DNA from: Cyclobacteriaceae bacterium
Lineage (GTDB): Bacteria; Bacteroidota; Bacteroidia; Cytophagales; Cyclobacteriaceae
Reading direction: 5' to 3'
DNA length: 64,000 nucleotides
NCBI GenBank assembly: GCA_028284125.1
Contig: JANQSI010000008.1
Location: 310,001 to 374,000 of the forward strand
The notes under the pieces were generated by a model. It was given only the letters and a program-made list of their open reading frames with translations. It searched no databases and was not told the DNA's origin. The position numbers and the translations under genes were made by a program. Position 1 is the first letter of the stretch; every line of letters starts with the position of its first letter. Below are positions 27,274 to 36,106 of the stretch, piece by piece.

Positions 27274-27924
27274 TTATTGTGACCATCCCTGTTCGCCGCG
27301 CAAAGGTACAAAGCTGAAGTGGTTATAGGATTTTTTTTCAACCTCATGCGCAGATATTTTTTTAATCAGAACCATCGACTGCTTTTTGTCATCACCAACG
27401 GGGATCACTAGTCGTCCGCCAATCTTCAATTGTTCAATTAAAGCATCTGGAACAGCAGGTGCCCCGGCAGTAACAATGATGCCATCATATGGTGCAAAAC
27501 GAGGTAAGCCTTTGGATCCATCGCCATGATACATGTGTGGTTGGTATCCCAAACTAGGCAAAAAGCGAATTGCTTTTTGGTAAAGAGTCTTTTGATACTC
27601 AATGGTATAAACATCTGCTCCCAGCTCTACAAGCACAGCTGCTTGATAGCCTGATCCTGTTCCAACTTCTAAAATCTTATCCCCAGGATTTATGGCCAAA
27701 AGTTCTGTTTGAAATGCGACAGTATAGGGTTGAGAGATTGTTTGACCAGCTTCTATTGGAAATGCTTTGTCCTCATAGGCGTGAATGTCAAATATTTTTT
27801 CGAAAAAGAAGTGCCTTGGGATTTTACCAATGGCGGCAATCACTCTTTCATCCTTAATTCCTTTCTTTTTAATCTCTTCGACCAGTTGTTTGCGCAGCCC
27901 TTTATGTTTGTAGGTATCTTCCAA
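27274..27924 (-). CDS. pcm: Protein-L-isoaspartate (D-aspartate) O-methyltransferase
   Basis: TTG at 27924 is chosen as the start because it gives MEDTYKHKGLRKQL, the usual Pcm N-terminus, and a typical 216 residues. The longer ORF would run into riboflavin synthase on the opposite strand. A -7 box (TAATTTTG) lies 19 nt upstream. The SAM-binding motif ILEVGTGSGYQAAVL is intact, preceded by GQTISQPYTVAF. The enzyme repairs isoaspartyl residues in aged proteins using S-adenosylmethionine. The gene is divergent from riboflavin synthase with only 31 bp between start codons. Confidence 0.92.
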   Translation of the reverse strand: MEDTYKHKGLRKQLVEEIKKKGIKDERVIAAIGKIPRHFFFEKIFDIHAYEDKAFPIEAGQTISQPYTVAFQTELLAINPGDKILEVGTGSGYQAAVLVELGADVYTIEYQKTLYQKAIRFLPSLGYQPHMYHGDGSKGLPRFAPYDGIIVTAGAPAVPDALIEQLKIGGRLVIPVGDDKKQSMVLIKKISAHEVEKKSYNHFSFVPLRGEQGWSQ

Positions 27925-27942
27925 TTGACTTAGATTCGGTTC

Positions 27943-27950
27943 CAAAATTA
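27943..27950 (-). promoter_or_regulatory. Bacteroidota -7 promoter box for pcm (TAATTTTG)
   Basis: TAATTTTG on the minus strand matches the TAnnTTTG consensus exactly. Transcription would start near 27937, about 13 nt before the TTG start. This supports the shorter Pcm reading frame. The box overlaps the region just before the divergent riboflavin synthase gene, so the two promoters must interleave. Confidence 0.5.
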
Positions 27951-27955
27951 AGCAG

Positions 27956-28540
27956 GTGTTTACAGGAATTGTCGAAACGGTAGGTAAAGTTGTAGAATTG
28001 AAGAAGGATGGATCAAACATTGATTTCGGCATTGAATCCACCATTTCACAAGAACTTCAAGTAGATCAAAGTATTTCACATAATGGGGTTTGCCTCACGG
28101 TTACTAAGTTGGACGGCAGTTGTCATTGGGTCACAGCAATAGATGAAACTTTGCGAAAATCTAACTTAGGAAGATTGGAGGTTGGTGGATTGGTGAACCT
28201 TGAAAGGTGCATGAAAGCGGATGCCAGACTAGATGGGCACATCGTTCAAGGACATGTGGACACGACCGCTAGTGTTGATGAAATAGTGGAGCAGGACGGT
28301 AGCTGGGTATTTCGATTTGTACTGGAAAAGGAGGGGTTAGTAGTGGAAAAAGGAAGTATTTGTGTGAATGGAGCCAGCCTTACTTGCTTTGATATAAACG
28401 AAAATTTATTTTCTGTAGCAATTATTCCTTATACATTTGAGCATACTAATTTCAATCAGCTAAAGCCAAATGGTATCGTAAACATAGAATTCGATATTAT
28501 TGGTAAGTATATTGACCAAATTCTAAATAAAAGAAAATGA
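27956..28540 (+). CDS. ribE: Riboflavin synthase, alpha subunit
   Basis: The GTG start at 27956 gives MFTGIVETVG, the invariant N-terminus of the family. The 194-residue protein contains two lumazine-binding repeats: the first with QSISHNGVCLTVT and VNLERCMK, the second with IVQGHVDTTASV and GSICVNGASLTC. It converts two 6,7-dimethyl-8-ribityllumazine molecules into riboflavin and the pyrimidinedione by-product. The last 4 bp overlap the response-regulator start (ATGA), so the two are translationally coupled. No FMN riboswitch is possible in the short leader. Confidence 0.95.
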   Translation: MFTGIVETVGKVVELKKDGSNIDFGIESTISQELQVDQSISHNGVCLTVTKLDGSCHWVTAIDETLRKSNLGRLEVGGLVNLERCMKADARLDGHIVQGHVDTTASVDEIVEQDGSWVFRFVLEKEGLVVEKGSICVNGASLTCFDINENLFSVAIIPYTFEHTNFNQLKPNGIVNIEFDIIGKYIDQILNKRK

Positions 28541-29238
28541 TCCTTAATTGCATGGTTGTTGATGATGATGAAATGTCTCGCCTCGTCATCAAACAGTTCA
28601 TTGAAAAAACAGATTTCTTAACCCTAGCGCATGATATCGACAGCATGAAGGAAGCTTCAGACATCCTTCTTGGTGAAAGTGCCAATGAAGTAGATATCGT
28701 ATTTCTTGATATTGAAATGCCTGAAATGTCAGGGATTGATTTGATTAAATCACTGAATTATGCCTACAATGTGGTGGTTGTTTCTGCGAAAAAGGACTAT
28801 GCAATTGAAGCGTTCGAAGGAGCGGTTGCTGATTATCTGGTAAAGCCGGTAGAATACGATCGATTCATCAAGGCGGTTAATAAGGTTAAGGAAAGTCTTG
28901 AAAAAGAGAAACTACTTGCCGAATCAGAAGATCATATTTATGTAAAGAGTGATGGTCGACTATTCAACCTAAGATACGAGAATATATTGTTCGTGGAGGC
29001 ACTCGCGGATTACGTGATCTTTAATACTCCTAATTCCAAGCATATTGTTCATCACACGATGAAAGGAATTGAAAAGAGACTTCCGGAAAGTATTTTTAGT
29101 CGTGTGCATAGAAGCTTCATCATCAATCGGAATAAAATCCATAAGATTGAAGACCTTCAGGTACATATAGGAGAAAAGACGTTTGCGATTGGCGCCTCCT
29201 ATCGTGAAGCTTTAATGGAGAAGTTTAATCTTCTTTAA
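28537..29238 (+). CDS. LytTR-family response regulator (LytR/AlgR type)
   Basis: The 233-residue protein has a receiver domain (about 1-125) with acidic residues at 9-11, phospho-acceptor Asp58 in VFLDIEMPEMSG, VVVSAKK and the conserved LVKPVE. A LytTR DNA-binding domain follows at about 140-233 (ILFVEALADYVIFNT, FSRVHRSFIINRNKI). It overlaps ribE by 4 bp and converges on hemF with a 4-bp overlap. No sensor kinase lies next to it. The orphan TPR histidine kinase about 3 kb away has no adjacent regulator and is one possible partner, but nothing in the sequence links them. Confidence 0.92.
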   Translation: MILNCMVVDDDEMSRLVIKQFIEKTDFLTLAHDIDSMKEASDILLGESANEVDIVFLDIEMPEMSGIDLIKSLNYAYNVVVVSAKKDYAIEAFEGAVADYLVKPVEYDRFIKAVNKVKESLEKEKLLAESEDHIYVKSDGRLFNLRYENILFVEALADYVIFNTPNSKHIVHHTMKGIEKRLPESIFSRVHRSFIINRNKIHKIEDLQVHIGEKTFAIGASYREALMEKFNLL

Positions 29239-30143
29239 GACGTATAATTAACCCAATCAATTCCTTTCTTAAGCAATTCTAGCGTTTGTAAGTGTTGTTG
29301 ATTTTCTGGCGCAAAGTTGTATTGCCATTGTGCAATTGGTGGCATACTTACGAGTATGGATTCTGTTCTACCATCTGTGTCCAACCCAAATTTGGTTCCC
29401 TTATCGTGGACTAAGTTGAACTCAACGTAGCGACCTCTTCTTAGTTCCTGCCATTTTTTGTCTTCATCTGACCACTCCTTTTCTCTTAAATTCTCAACAG
29501 CTTCTGAATAAATTGGGACAAATGAACTTCCCACATTTTTCACAAATTCCCATCGATCGGATTTTGTCACCTGATCTTTTTCGGCCAATCGATCAAAGAA
29601 GATTCCACCAATACCTCGAGTTTCTTTTCTGTGACTGAGATAGAAATAATCGTCTGCCCAACGCTTGAATTCTTCGTAATAAGTTGAGTTGTGCTTATCA
29701 CAGGTCTTTTTGAGATTCTCATGAAATAGAACTGCCTTTTCAGGAATTATAATATGAGGAGTCAAATCTATTCCACCGCCAAACCACCAGATTCCATTAT
29801 CCATTTCAAAATACCGAACGTTCATATGAATGATTGGGACCCATGGGTTTTTGGGATGAAGAACTATAGAAACGCCAGTTGCGAAGAAATCGGCTTTTTC
29901 CAGTTTTAGCGCTTCAAGAATTTTGGATGGAGTAGGACCAAAGACTGCCGAAAAATTCACTCCACCTTTTTCAATCAGAGCGCCTTCTTTAAATGTTCTT
30001 GTTCTGCCTCCACCACCTTCGGATCTTTCCCATTTATCCTGTACGAATTGGGATTTTCCATCCAATGTTTCGAGTCCTTCGCAAATGGAATCTTGAAGTC
30101 CTTTGAACCATTCTGAGATTGTTTCTTTGTTAGGGTTTTGCAT
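29235..30143 (-). CDS. hemF: Oxygen-dependent coproporphyrinogen III oxidase
   Basis: The start at 30143 (MQNPNKETISEWF) lies 1 bp after the stop of the TamA-like gene and gives 302 residues, the usual HemF length; the longer ORF would overlap that gene. Conserved HemF segments are present: SEGGGGRTRTF, GVNFSAVFG, WFGGGIDLTP, ETRGIGGIFFD, RRGRYVEFNLVHDKGTKFG and SMPP. It performs oxidative decarboxylation of coproporphyrinogen III in haem synthesis and requires O2, implying an aerobic lifestyle. Confidence 0.96.
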   Translation of the reverse strand: MQNPNKETISEWFKGLQDSICEGLETLDGKSQFVQDKWERSEGGGGRTRTFKEGALIEKGGVNFSAVFGPTPSKILEALKLEKADFFATGVSIVLHPKNPWVPIIHMNVRYFEMDNGIWWFGGGIDLTPHIIIPEKAVLFHENLKKTCDKHNSTYYEEFKRWADDYFYLSHRKETRGIGGIFFDRLAEKDQVTKSDRWEFVKNVGSSFVPIYSEAVENLREKEWSDEDKKWQELRRGRYVEFNLVHDKGTKFGLDTDGRTESILVSMPPIAQWQYNFAPENQQHLQTLELLKKGIDWVNYTS

Positions 30144-30144
30144 G

Positions 30145-32616
30145 TTAAAATGGATAGCCGATACCGATGTTAAGTTCTGAACTTGGTCCGAAATTACTGA
30201 AGATTCTGTCGCCCACGAACCTTTTTCCTTTGGGCTGAGCAGGATCAATTAATTTGAGTCCAAGATCCAGTCTCATAATTAAAAAAGACAAGTCAAATCG
30301 GAACCCAACTCCCGTTCCCACTGCCATTTCATTCATGAACTCACCGAATCGAAATTTACCATCATCCCCTTCAGGGTCTTGGCTGGGATCTACGGATGAA
30401 CCTTTGATTAACCAAACGTTTCCTGCGTCGAGAAAAAATGCTCCTTCTAGAAAACCGACAAGTTGCTGTCGGACTTCAAAGCTTGATTCAATGATTAAGT
30501 CTCCAGGTTGTTCCCGAGAAAAGTCAACGATGATTCGGTCTGAACCACCGGTGCTAAGACTGTCAATGATTCCGAACGCTCCGGGTCCAAGACGTCTGGG
30601 TTTCCAAGCACGAACACTATTACTACCGCCCGCAAAAAAGTACTTCTCATAAGGTAGTGAATTGTTACTTCCAAAAGCGTTGGCGAGACCGATGTTTAAT
30701 CGGTAAGCGAAATTCATTTTCCTTGTGATTCGATCAATTTTTCTTAGGTCGAGGTTTAGTTTCCAAAATCTAAATATCTGAATTTCATCTCCTACCGCAC
30801 GTTCTCCCAAGAAGCCATTTAAATTCCCACCTGACTCCCCAAAGAGCCTGACGAAGCTACCCTGATTTCCCGAGGCATAATCACCCAAATTCAAATCAAT
30901 CTGGAAGGAAGCACTACTAACAAATGCAGAACGGAACGCATTGGCATACGTGTTTCCTTGAGCTTCCAGATCAGTGAGAAATTGCTCAAATGCAGGTTCA
31001 TTATCTGAGCGTATCAAACTTCCTTGAATAGGCGTAAGCGTGTATTTGATTTTATCTCGTACTTGCCAGGTATATGAAAAACTGGATTGAATAGTACGTC
31101 TGATATATTCATCAATTCGTTGCTCGTATGCAAGACCTACTGAGAATCTACTTTTTGCGTTGTAACTGCCCAGTTGTTTTTTCAAATTACTGCCTAGTGG
31201 AAATAGAAATTGGGGGAAACTAAATGAAAGTTGACCTCCATACTGCCGACTGGAGTATCGCTCATCAGCTTCAGATACCCCTTGAATTCCTTCGAGCTTG
31301 GCGTTTACATCAATACTCACAATTTCCAATGCTCTGAACGTGTTTCTGTTTTTCAAACTGACCGTGAAGAAAGGTCCAGGATTGGCACCATTTGTTTGGG
31401 TAAAGCCGAATTCATTTGAGGTTTGGTATTTGTCAAATGGAGATGTAAAAATGTTAGCTACAAAACGACTGTCGGTTGTATCATAATTGATATTCACAAA
31501 CTTGAAATTGTCAAGGTAGGAGAGTTGACGCTGTGTCTCGATGGTACGGTCTCGACTGTATTTGTCTCCTTTTTCTATTGGAATTCTCCAATGCAATATC
31601 TTTTTTGAATACTTGTTTTGCCCAAAATTAAACGTGACATTTTCATGCTCTTCAATGGTCCTTTTCACAGCCTGAGTAACACTGGCATCAGAAGTGAAAA
31701 TGATTGAATCGAGCGTGAAAATTTTATGAGATGGTTGATCGGGTGGATTTCGAATCGTTTCCCTCACATAGAGCTTTTGATCACCAAGCTTCGAGGAATC
31801 GATTTCAAAAAGAACATGTTGTTTCGAAAATTCGAAGTATCCACTGTTAACTGCGAGGTTGTAAACATGATCTCGTTCATCACTTAGAATTTGCTGATCA
31901 TAAAACCCTTTTTTCAGTGGTGCACTTCTAATGCTATTTTTTATCAAAGTCGACAAAGCAGTATCCTCCACAATGTATTCGATTGAATCGATGTAATAGT
32001 GTGAACCAGCATCGATCTCATAAGCTAACGCTACTTTGGTTTCCTTTTTATTCAAAGGAGTTTTGATAGCTTGAATTTTCGAATTAAAAAAGCCTTTTGA
32101 GTTGAGGTAAAGTTTGATTTTCTCAACTGTTTGGTCGGTCTTTGCCTGGTCGTAGACAGCTAACTCTTCGCCCCATCTCATCAACTGATTTCCCTCATTT
32201 AGCTTTCTGTCTTTCTTATCCAGACGTTTTACCATCCTGCGTCGATACTTCTGACTTTTTTCGTCTGACTTTGCATTTTCAATTTTTGATTCAAATTTCG
32301 ACTGGATCTTTTCCTTTTTCTTAATCGTTTTTTCTTCGTTGTATCCACCGATGAATAGAACGCCATTTTTCCCAAGCTGATAGGTATGTGCGAGGTGTGT
32401 GAAAGGTAAGATCGTTATCCCCATGATGGAGACTTTCGAGTTGGGCGTTTGTTCCACCAAGCCTTTTGCGTCATCTTTTATTGAACCGGATAAACCATTC
32501 ACCTCATATTTGGCAAGCAATTGTTCATTCTCTTTCAAGTATTTCGTTCCAAGGCAAGAAGAAAGGAATATGCTTGCAAATATTGATATTTGACCTACGG
32601 TGAAAAGTCGTTTCAA
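30145..32616 (-). CDS. BamA/TamA-type outer-membrane assembly protein with lipoprotein-like N-terminus
   Basis: TTG at 32616 gives MKRLFTVGQISIFASIFLSSC, a lipoprotein signal with Cys at about residue 21, and 823 residues. The longer ORF would cross into the divergent methyltransferase gene. POTRA-like segments occupy the N-terminal half (VEKIKLYLNSKGFFNSKI, YYIDSIEYIV). The C-terminal half is an Omp85 surface-antigen barrel with KYFFAGGSNSVRAWKPRRLGPG and ending ELNIGIGYPF, with a terminal Phe typical of barrel proteins. It probably assembles or translocates outer-membrane proteins. hemF follows after 1 bp. Confidence 0.88.
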   Translation of the reverse strand: MKRLFTVGQISIFASIFLSSCLGTKYLKENEQLLAKYEVNGLSGSIKDDAKGLVEQTPNSKVSIMGITILPFTHLAHTYQLGKNGVLFIGGYNEEKTIKKKEKIQSKFESKIENAKSDEKSQKYRRRMVKRLDKKDRKLNEGNQLMRWGEELAVYDQAKTDQTVEKIKLYLNSKGFFNSKIQAIKTPLNKKETKVALAYEIDAGSHYYIDSIEYIVEDTALSTLIKNSIRSAPLKKGFYDQQILSDERDHVYNLAVNSGYFEFSKQHVLFEIDSSKLGDQKLYVRETIRNPPDQPSHKIFTLDSIIFTSDASVTQAVKRTIEEHENVTFNFGQNKYSKKILHWRIPIEKGDKYSRDRTIETQRQLSYLDNFKFVNINYDTTDSRFVANIFTSPFDKYQTSNEFGFTQTNGANPGPFFTVSLKNRNTFRALEIVSIDVNAKLEGIQGVSEADERYSSRQYGGQLSFSFPQFLFPLGSNLKKQLGSYNAKSRFSVGLAYEQRIDEYIRRTIQSSFSYTWQVRDKIKYTLTPIQGSLIRSDNEPAFEQFLTDLEAQGNTYANAFRSAFVSSASFQIDLNLGDYASGNQGSFVRLFGESGGNLNGFLGERAVGDEIQIFRFWKLNLDLRKIDRITRKMNFAYRLNIGLANAFGSNNSLPYEKYFFAGGSNSVRAWKPRRLGPGAFGIIDSLSTGGSDRIIVDFSREQPGDLIIESSFEVRQQLVGFLEGAFFLDAGNVWLIKGSSVDPSQDPEGDDGKFRFGEFMNEMAVGTGVGFRFDLSFLIMRLDLGLKLIDPAQPKGKRFVGDRIFSNFGPSSELNIGIGYPF

Positions 32617-32620
32617 GTCT

Positions 32621-33355
32621 ATGATTTCAAAAAGCGAGTTAAAACGTATAAAATCCCTCAAAGTTAAGAAGTACAGGTTGCGCGAGAAACGCTTCATTGT
32701 GGAAGGTGCAAAAAGTGTGCTAGAGTTATTTGAATCAAACTATGAAATAGAATCAATTCTCTGCACCAAGGATTTCTATCAGTCCAATAATTCACTTCTT
32801 GGGAATCAGAATGCCAAGATCATAAGCGAAAAAGCACTGAGTGACATTGGAACATTCAAGAGTAATGATGCCTGCATTGCAGTGGTGCATTTAAAGGAAC
32901 ATTCGATTGATGAAATCGATTTGAATCAACAACTATTTGTATTGGATGGGGTGAGTGATCCTGGAAATCTTGGAACAATCATCAGAACACTTGATTGGTT
33001 TGGTTACAACCAATTGGTATGTTCATTGGATTCTGCAGAGTTGTTTAATCCGAAAGTGATCAACAGTACAATGGGATCGTTTACGAGAATGAAGATTTGC
33101 TATCTCGATTTATCAGACTTTCTTAATCAATGCGATTTGCCAAAATATGGAGCCGAAATGCAAGGGCTTAATTTATTCGAAACAAAAGTTAGTCAGCCTT
33201 CGGTGATTGTTTTGGGAAGTGAATCTCATGGAATTTCTAAAGAGGTAAGATCGAAACTTGATCACTCGATCAATGTACCTAAATTCGGGAACGTGGAATC
33301 ACTTAACGTGGCAATTACTACAGGAATCATCGCTAGCTATTTGCGCATGTCCTGA
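32621..33355 (+). CDS. SpoU/TrmH-family RNA 2'-O-methyltransferase
   Basis: The start at 32621 ([13 protein letters not shown]) gives 244 residues. The N-terminal substrate-binding part has [16 protein letters not shown]. The SPOUT methyltransferase part carries the three SpoU motifs: [26 protein letters not shown] and [15 protein letters not shown]. It transfers a methyl group from S-adenosylmethionine to a ribose 2'-OH in rRNA or tRNA; which RNA cannot be read from the sequence. The gene starts 4 bp from the divergent TamA-like gene, and its last 19 bp overlap the end of pgi. Confidence 0.92.
   Translation: MISKSELKRIKSLKVKKYRLREKRFIVEGAKSVLELFESNYEIESILCTKDFYQSNNSLLGNQNAKIISEKALSDIGTFKSNDACIAVVHLKEHSIDEIDLNQQLFVLDGVSDPGNLGTIIRTLDWFGYNQLVCSLDSAELFNPKVINSTMGSFTRMKICYLDLSDFLNQCDLPKYGAEMQGLNLFETKVSQPSVIVLGSESHGISKEVRSKLDHSINVPKFGNVESLNVAITTGIIASYLRMS
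32659..32666 (-). promoter_or_regulatory. -7 box for the TamA-like gene (TAACTTTG), inside the divergent methyltransferase gene
   Basis: TAACTTTG on the minus strand fits TAnnTTTG. Its inferred start point near 32652 is about 36 nt upstream of the TTG start at 32616. It lies within the first codons of the divergent methyltransferase, so the two genes share their 5' ends. Confidence 0.45.
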
Positions 33356-34953
33356 GCTCCTTTCATTAAAGCTGAAGTCGATGCATCGTGATTTCCAGTT
33401 TCCTTTTTTTGAATTTCAGCAAGGATTGGTTTTGCTAGTTGCTTTCCTAGCTCAACTCCCCATTGATCAAAACTGAAGATATTCCAGATAACTCCTTGAA
33501 CGAATATTTTATGTTCGTAAAATGAAATCAGCATTCCAAGGTTGAACGGATTCAATTCATTGACAAGTATTGACGTTGATGGTCGATTTCCTTCGAAAAT
33601 TTTGAATGGGAGAACATCAATATCAAGACCATTGGATTCTTGCAGCTCAGCTTGAACTTCTTCTTTAGATTTTCCTTTCAACAATGCTTCTGGCTGTGCC
33701 AGAAAATTCGAGAGCAATTTATCATGATGATCAGTGTACTCGTGTGCTGGATTTGCAATCATCAAAAAGTCGCATGGAATGATTTTGGTGCCTTGGTGAA
33801 TTAATTGATAGAAAGCATGCTGGCCGTTTGTGCCCGGCTCACCCCAAATAATTGGCCCGGTTTGATAGTTCACTTTTTTCCCTGATCGATCGACAGATTT
33901 ACCATTGCTTTCCATATCCGCTTGTTGCAAATAGGAGGGGAGAAATCGTAATCGATGATCATAGGGCAAAATAGCCTGAGATTCATATCCGAGAAAATTG
34001 TTGTGCCAGATCCCAATTAATGCGGCTACTATGGGAATGTTATTTTCGAAATCCGAATCCTTGAAATGGTTATCCATCGCTTCTGCTCCAAGCAAAAGAT
34101 TTTCAAAATCAGAGTAACCAATAGTACATGCGATGACAAGACCAATACTCGACCAGAGTGAATACCTTCCACCAACCCAATCCCAGAATTCAAACATGTT
34201 TTCCGTGTCTATACCAAACTCCTCGACAGCTTTCTTATTGGTACTAACAGCAACAAAGTGCCTGGAAACATCAGGTTCAGAACCTCCATTTTTCAAGAAC
34301 CAAGATCTCGCTGTTTCAGCATTCGTCATTGTCTCTTGAGTTGTGAATGTTTTAGAGGCAATAATGAAAAGCGTCGTTTCGGGGTTTAGCTCTTCCAATT
34401 CTTCATGGAGTTGCTGAGCATCCACGTTGGAAATGAAATGCGGTTTGATGGATTTCCAATAGGGCCGGAGCGCATACGTCACCATTTTTGGACCCAAATC
34501 GGACCCTCCAATACCAATGTTCACAATATCAGTTATTCTCCTTCCGGAATATCCTTTCCATTCTCCATTAATTATTCGATCTGAAGCTTTTTCGACTTTA
34601 TCCAGCTCTTTGCGAACCTGATCTGAATAAGAGGATTTTTCAGAAAGTCTTCTTAGTTCCGTATGGAGAACTGCTCGATCTTCGGTTTGATTGATCTTAG
34701 CCCCTGAAAACAATGCCTTTATAGCGTCGGCTAACTCGCATTCCTTGGCTAATGCTAGTAATGCCGACATTGTATCGTCATCAATAGTGTTCTTCGAAAA
34801 ATCGAAATAGGTTGATTCAAGTTCAAATGAGAACTTCTCAACTCTCTTAGGATCCTTCTGGAAAAGCTCCTGAATGGAACTGTTCGACTCTTTGGCAAGC
34901 ACTTTTAATTCTGCCCAAGACTTGGTGGTCGTCGGGTCTATCGATGGCAGCAT
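33337..34953 (-). CDS. pgi: Glucose-6-phosphate isomerase
   Basis: The 538-residue enzyme interconverts glucose 6-phosphate and fructose 6-phosphate. Conserved Pgi segments are all present: [50 protein letters not shown] (with the catalytic-region Arg), [18 protein letters not shown] (catalytic-region Glu and His) and the C-terminal [13 protein letters not shown]. It links the glucokinase and phosphofructokinase encoded earlier in the window. It starts 19 bp after the antiporter gene and overlaps the methyltransferase gene tail to tail. Confidence 0.97.
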   Translation of the reverse strand: MLPSIDPTTTKSWAELKVLAKESNSSIQELFQKDPKRVEKFSFELESTYFDFSKNTIDDDTMSALLALAKECELADAIKALFSGAKINQTEDRAVLHTELRRLSEKSSYSDQVRKELDKVEKASDRIINGEWKGYSGRRITDIVNIGIGGSDLGPKMVTYALRPYWKSIKPHFISNVDAQQLHEELEELNPETTLFIIASKTFTTQETMTNAETARSWFLKNGGSEPDVSRHFVAVSTNKKAVEEFGIDTENMFEFWDWVGGRYSLWSSIGLVIACTIGYSDFENLLLGAEAMDNHFKDSDFENNIPIVAALIGIWHNNFLGYESQAILPYDHRLRFLPSYLQQADMESNGKSVDRSGKKVNYQTGPIIWGEPGTNGQHAFYQLIHQGTKIIPCDFLMIANPAHEYTDHHDKLLSNFLAQPEALLKGKSKEEVQAELQESNGLDIDVLPFKIFEGNRPSTSILVNELNPFNLGMLISFYEHKIFVQGVIWNIFSFDQWGVELGKQLAKPILAEIQKKETGNHDASTSALMKGAQDMRK

Positions 34954-34972
34954 ATCTATGCTATTAAAATGA

Positions 34973-35977
34973 TTAGAAGAAAGAAGGGAAAATACCTTCC
35001 CTTACAAATAGATAGTAACTATATGCTAAAAACCCAATGAGGTAAATACCTCCTTCAGCTCTATCAAGTTTGTACTTGGCAAGCGTGAACATGAAAATAA
35101 ACAACATGAAAGTTCCTAGCATTACCAGATAAAGGTCAATGTTGAGTGCTGGTGTATAGGTTAAAGGTGAGTGTATAATAGATGTCACACCTAATACGAG
35201 TAGCAAATTGAAAATATTCGAGCCGACAATATTTCCTACAGCTAAGTCTGATTTTTTATGAAAAGCAGCTACCGCAGAAGTTGCAAGTTCAGGAAGTGAT
35301 GTCCCAGCCGCGATGATAGTAAGTCCAATAAGTTTATCACTCACCTCATAGAACTTCGCAATTTTGGTAGCATTCTCAACAATTAGGTTTCCTCCGAAAA
35401 CTAATCCAACAATGCCCAATACAAGCATCACTGTGGTCTTCAAGTTTCCATACATCTCAATGTCCTCAGTTTCCGCTTCCGGATTTCTTCTAAGGTTCAT
35501 GAAGATGTAAATAAGGAAGAGTGTAAACATGACAAGTAGAATAGCCCCATCCTGAGCATTGAGTCCACTCGTTTCAGCACCGAAGAACATGGCATCATTC
35601 ACCAGGATAAAAAAGATGAAAGTAGCCAGGAGAGAATATGGTACTTCTTTCCAAAGCGCATTTCTCTCAACTGTCAACGGATATATTATGCTGGCAACCC
35701 CTAGAACTAGAAACGTATTGAATATGTTGGAGCCAATGATATTTCCGAAAACGACTTCATTTGCTCCGGAATTCCCATCTTCCACGGACCCTGAAATAAT
35801 GTTTACTACCAATTCAGGAGCAGAGGTTCCCATGGCAACTACTGTCAAACCAATGGCGATATCTGAAACGTTGAATCTTTTAGCTAAAGACGAAGCTCCG
35901 TTAACAAGGTAATCCGCTCCTTTTATCAGGAGCACAAATCCGACGATAACGAGTATAAAATTAAGTGCTACGCTCAA
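34973..35977 (-). CDS. Calcium/sodium antiporter, CaCA family (YrbG-like)
   Basis: The 334-residue inner-membrane protein has about ten TM helices in two inverted halves. Each half carries the alpha-repeat signature: [15 protein letters not shown] in the first and [15 protein letters not shown] in the second. [21 protein letters not shown] and [19 protein letters not shown] follow them. These Glu-containing repeats form the cation site in Na+/Ca2+ exchangers. It probably exports Ca2+ in exchange for Na+, in keeping with a saline habitat. It lies 18 bp upstream of pgi on the same strand. Confidence 0.93.
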   Translation of the reverse strand: MSVALNFILVIVGFVLLIKGADYLVNGASSLAKRFNVSDIAIGLTVVAMGTSAPELVVNIISGSVEDGNSGANEVVFGNIIGSNIFNTFLVLGVASIIYPLTVERNALWKEVPYSLLATFIFFILVNDAMFFGAETSGLNAQDGAILLVMFTLFLIYIFMNLRRNPEAETEDIEMYGNLKTTVMLVLGIVGLVFGGNLIVENATKIAKFYEVSDKLIGLTIIAAGTSLPELATSAVAAFHKKSDLAVGNIVGSNIFNLLLVLGVTSIIHSPLTYTPALNIDLYLVMLGTFMLFIFMFTLAKYKLDRAEGGIYLIGFLAYSYYLFVREGIFPSFF

Positions 35978-36089
35978 AACTCTATTTGGTTTAGGTGACC
36001 AGCTCTTTTGAATATTTAATCAAAGCTCAAACACATTCAAAAGTCCTGCAAATTAACACTTTTGCTTGGTTTAATGCAATAAATAAAAT

Positions 36090-36106
36090 TTGGGTCATAA
36101 ACCCAA
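36090..36106 (-). terminator. Hairpin at the end of the phosphosugar mutase gene
   Basis: Read on the minus strand, TTGGGT pairs with ACCCAA around TTATG; the stem includes the TGA stop region and is followed by AATTTTATTTATT. The stem is short but the downstream T-rich run fits an intrinsic terminator for the trpS-mutase unit before the antiporter gene. Confidence 0.5.
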
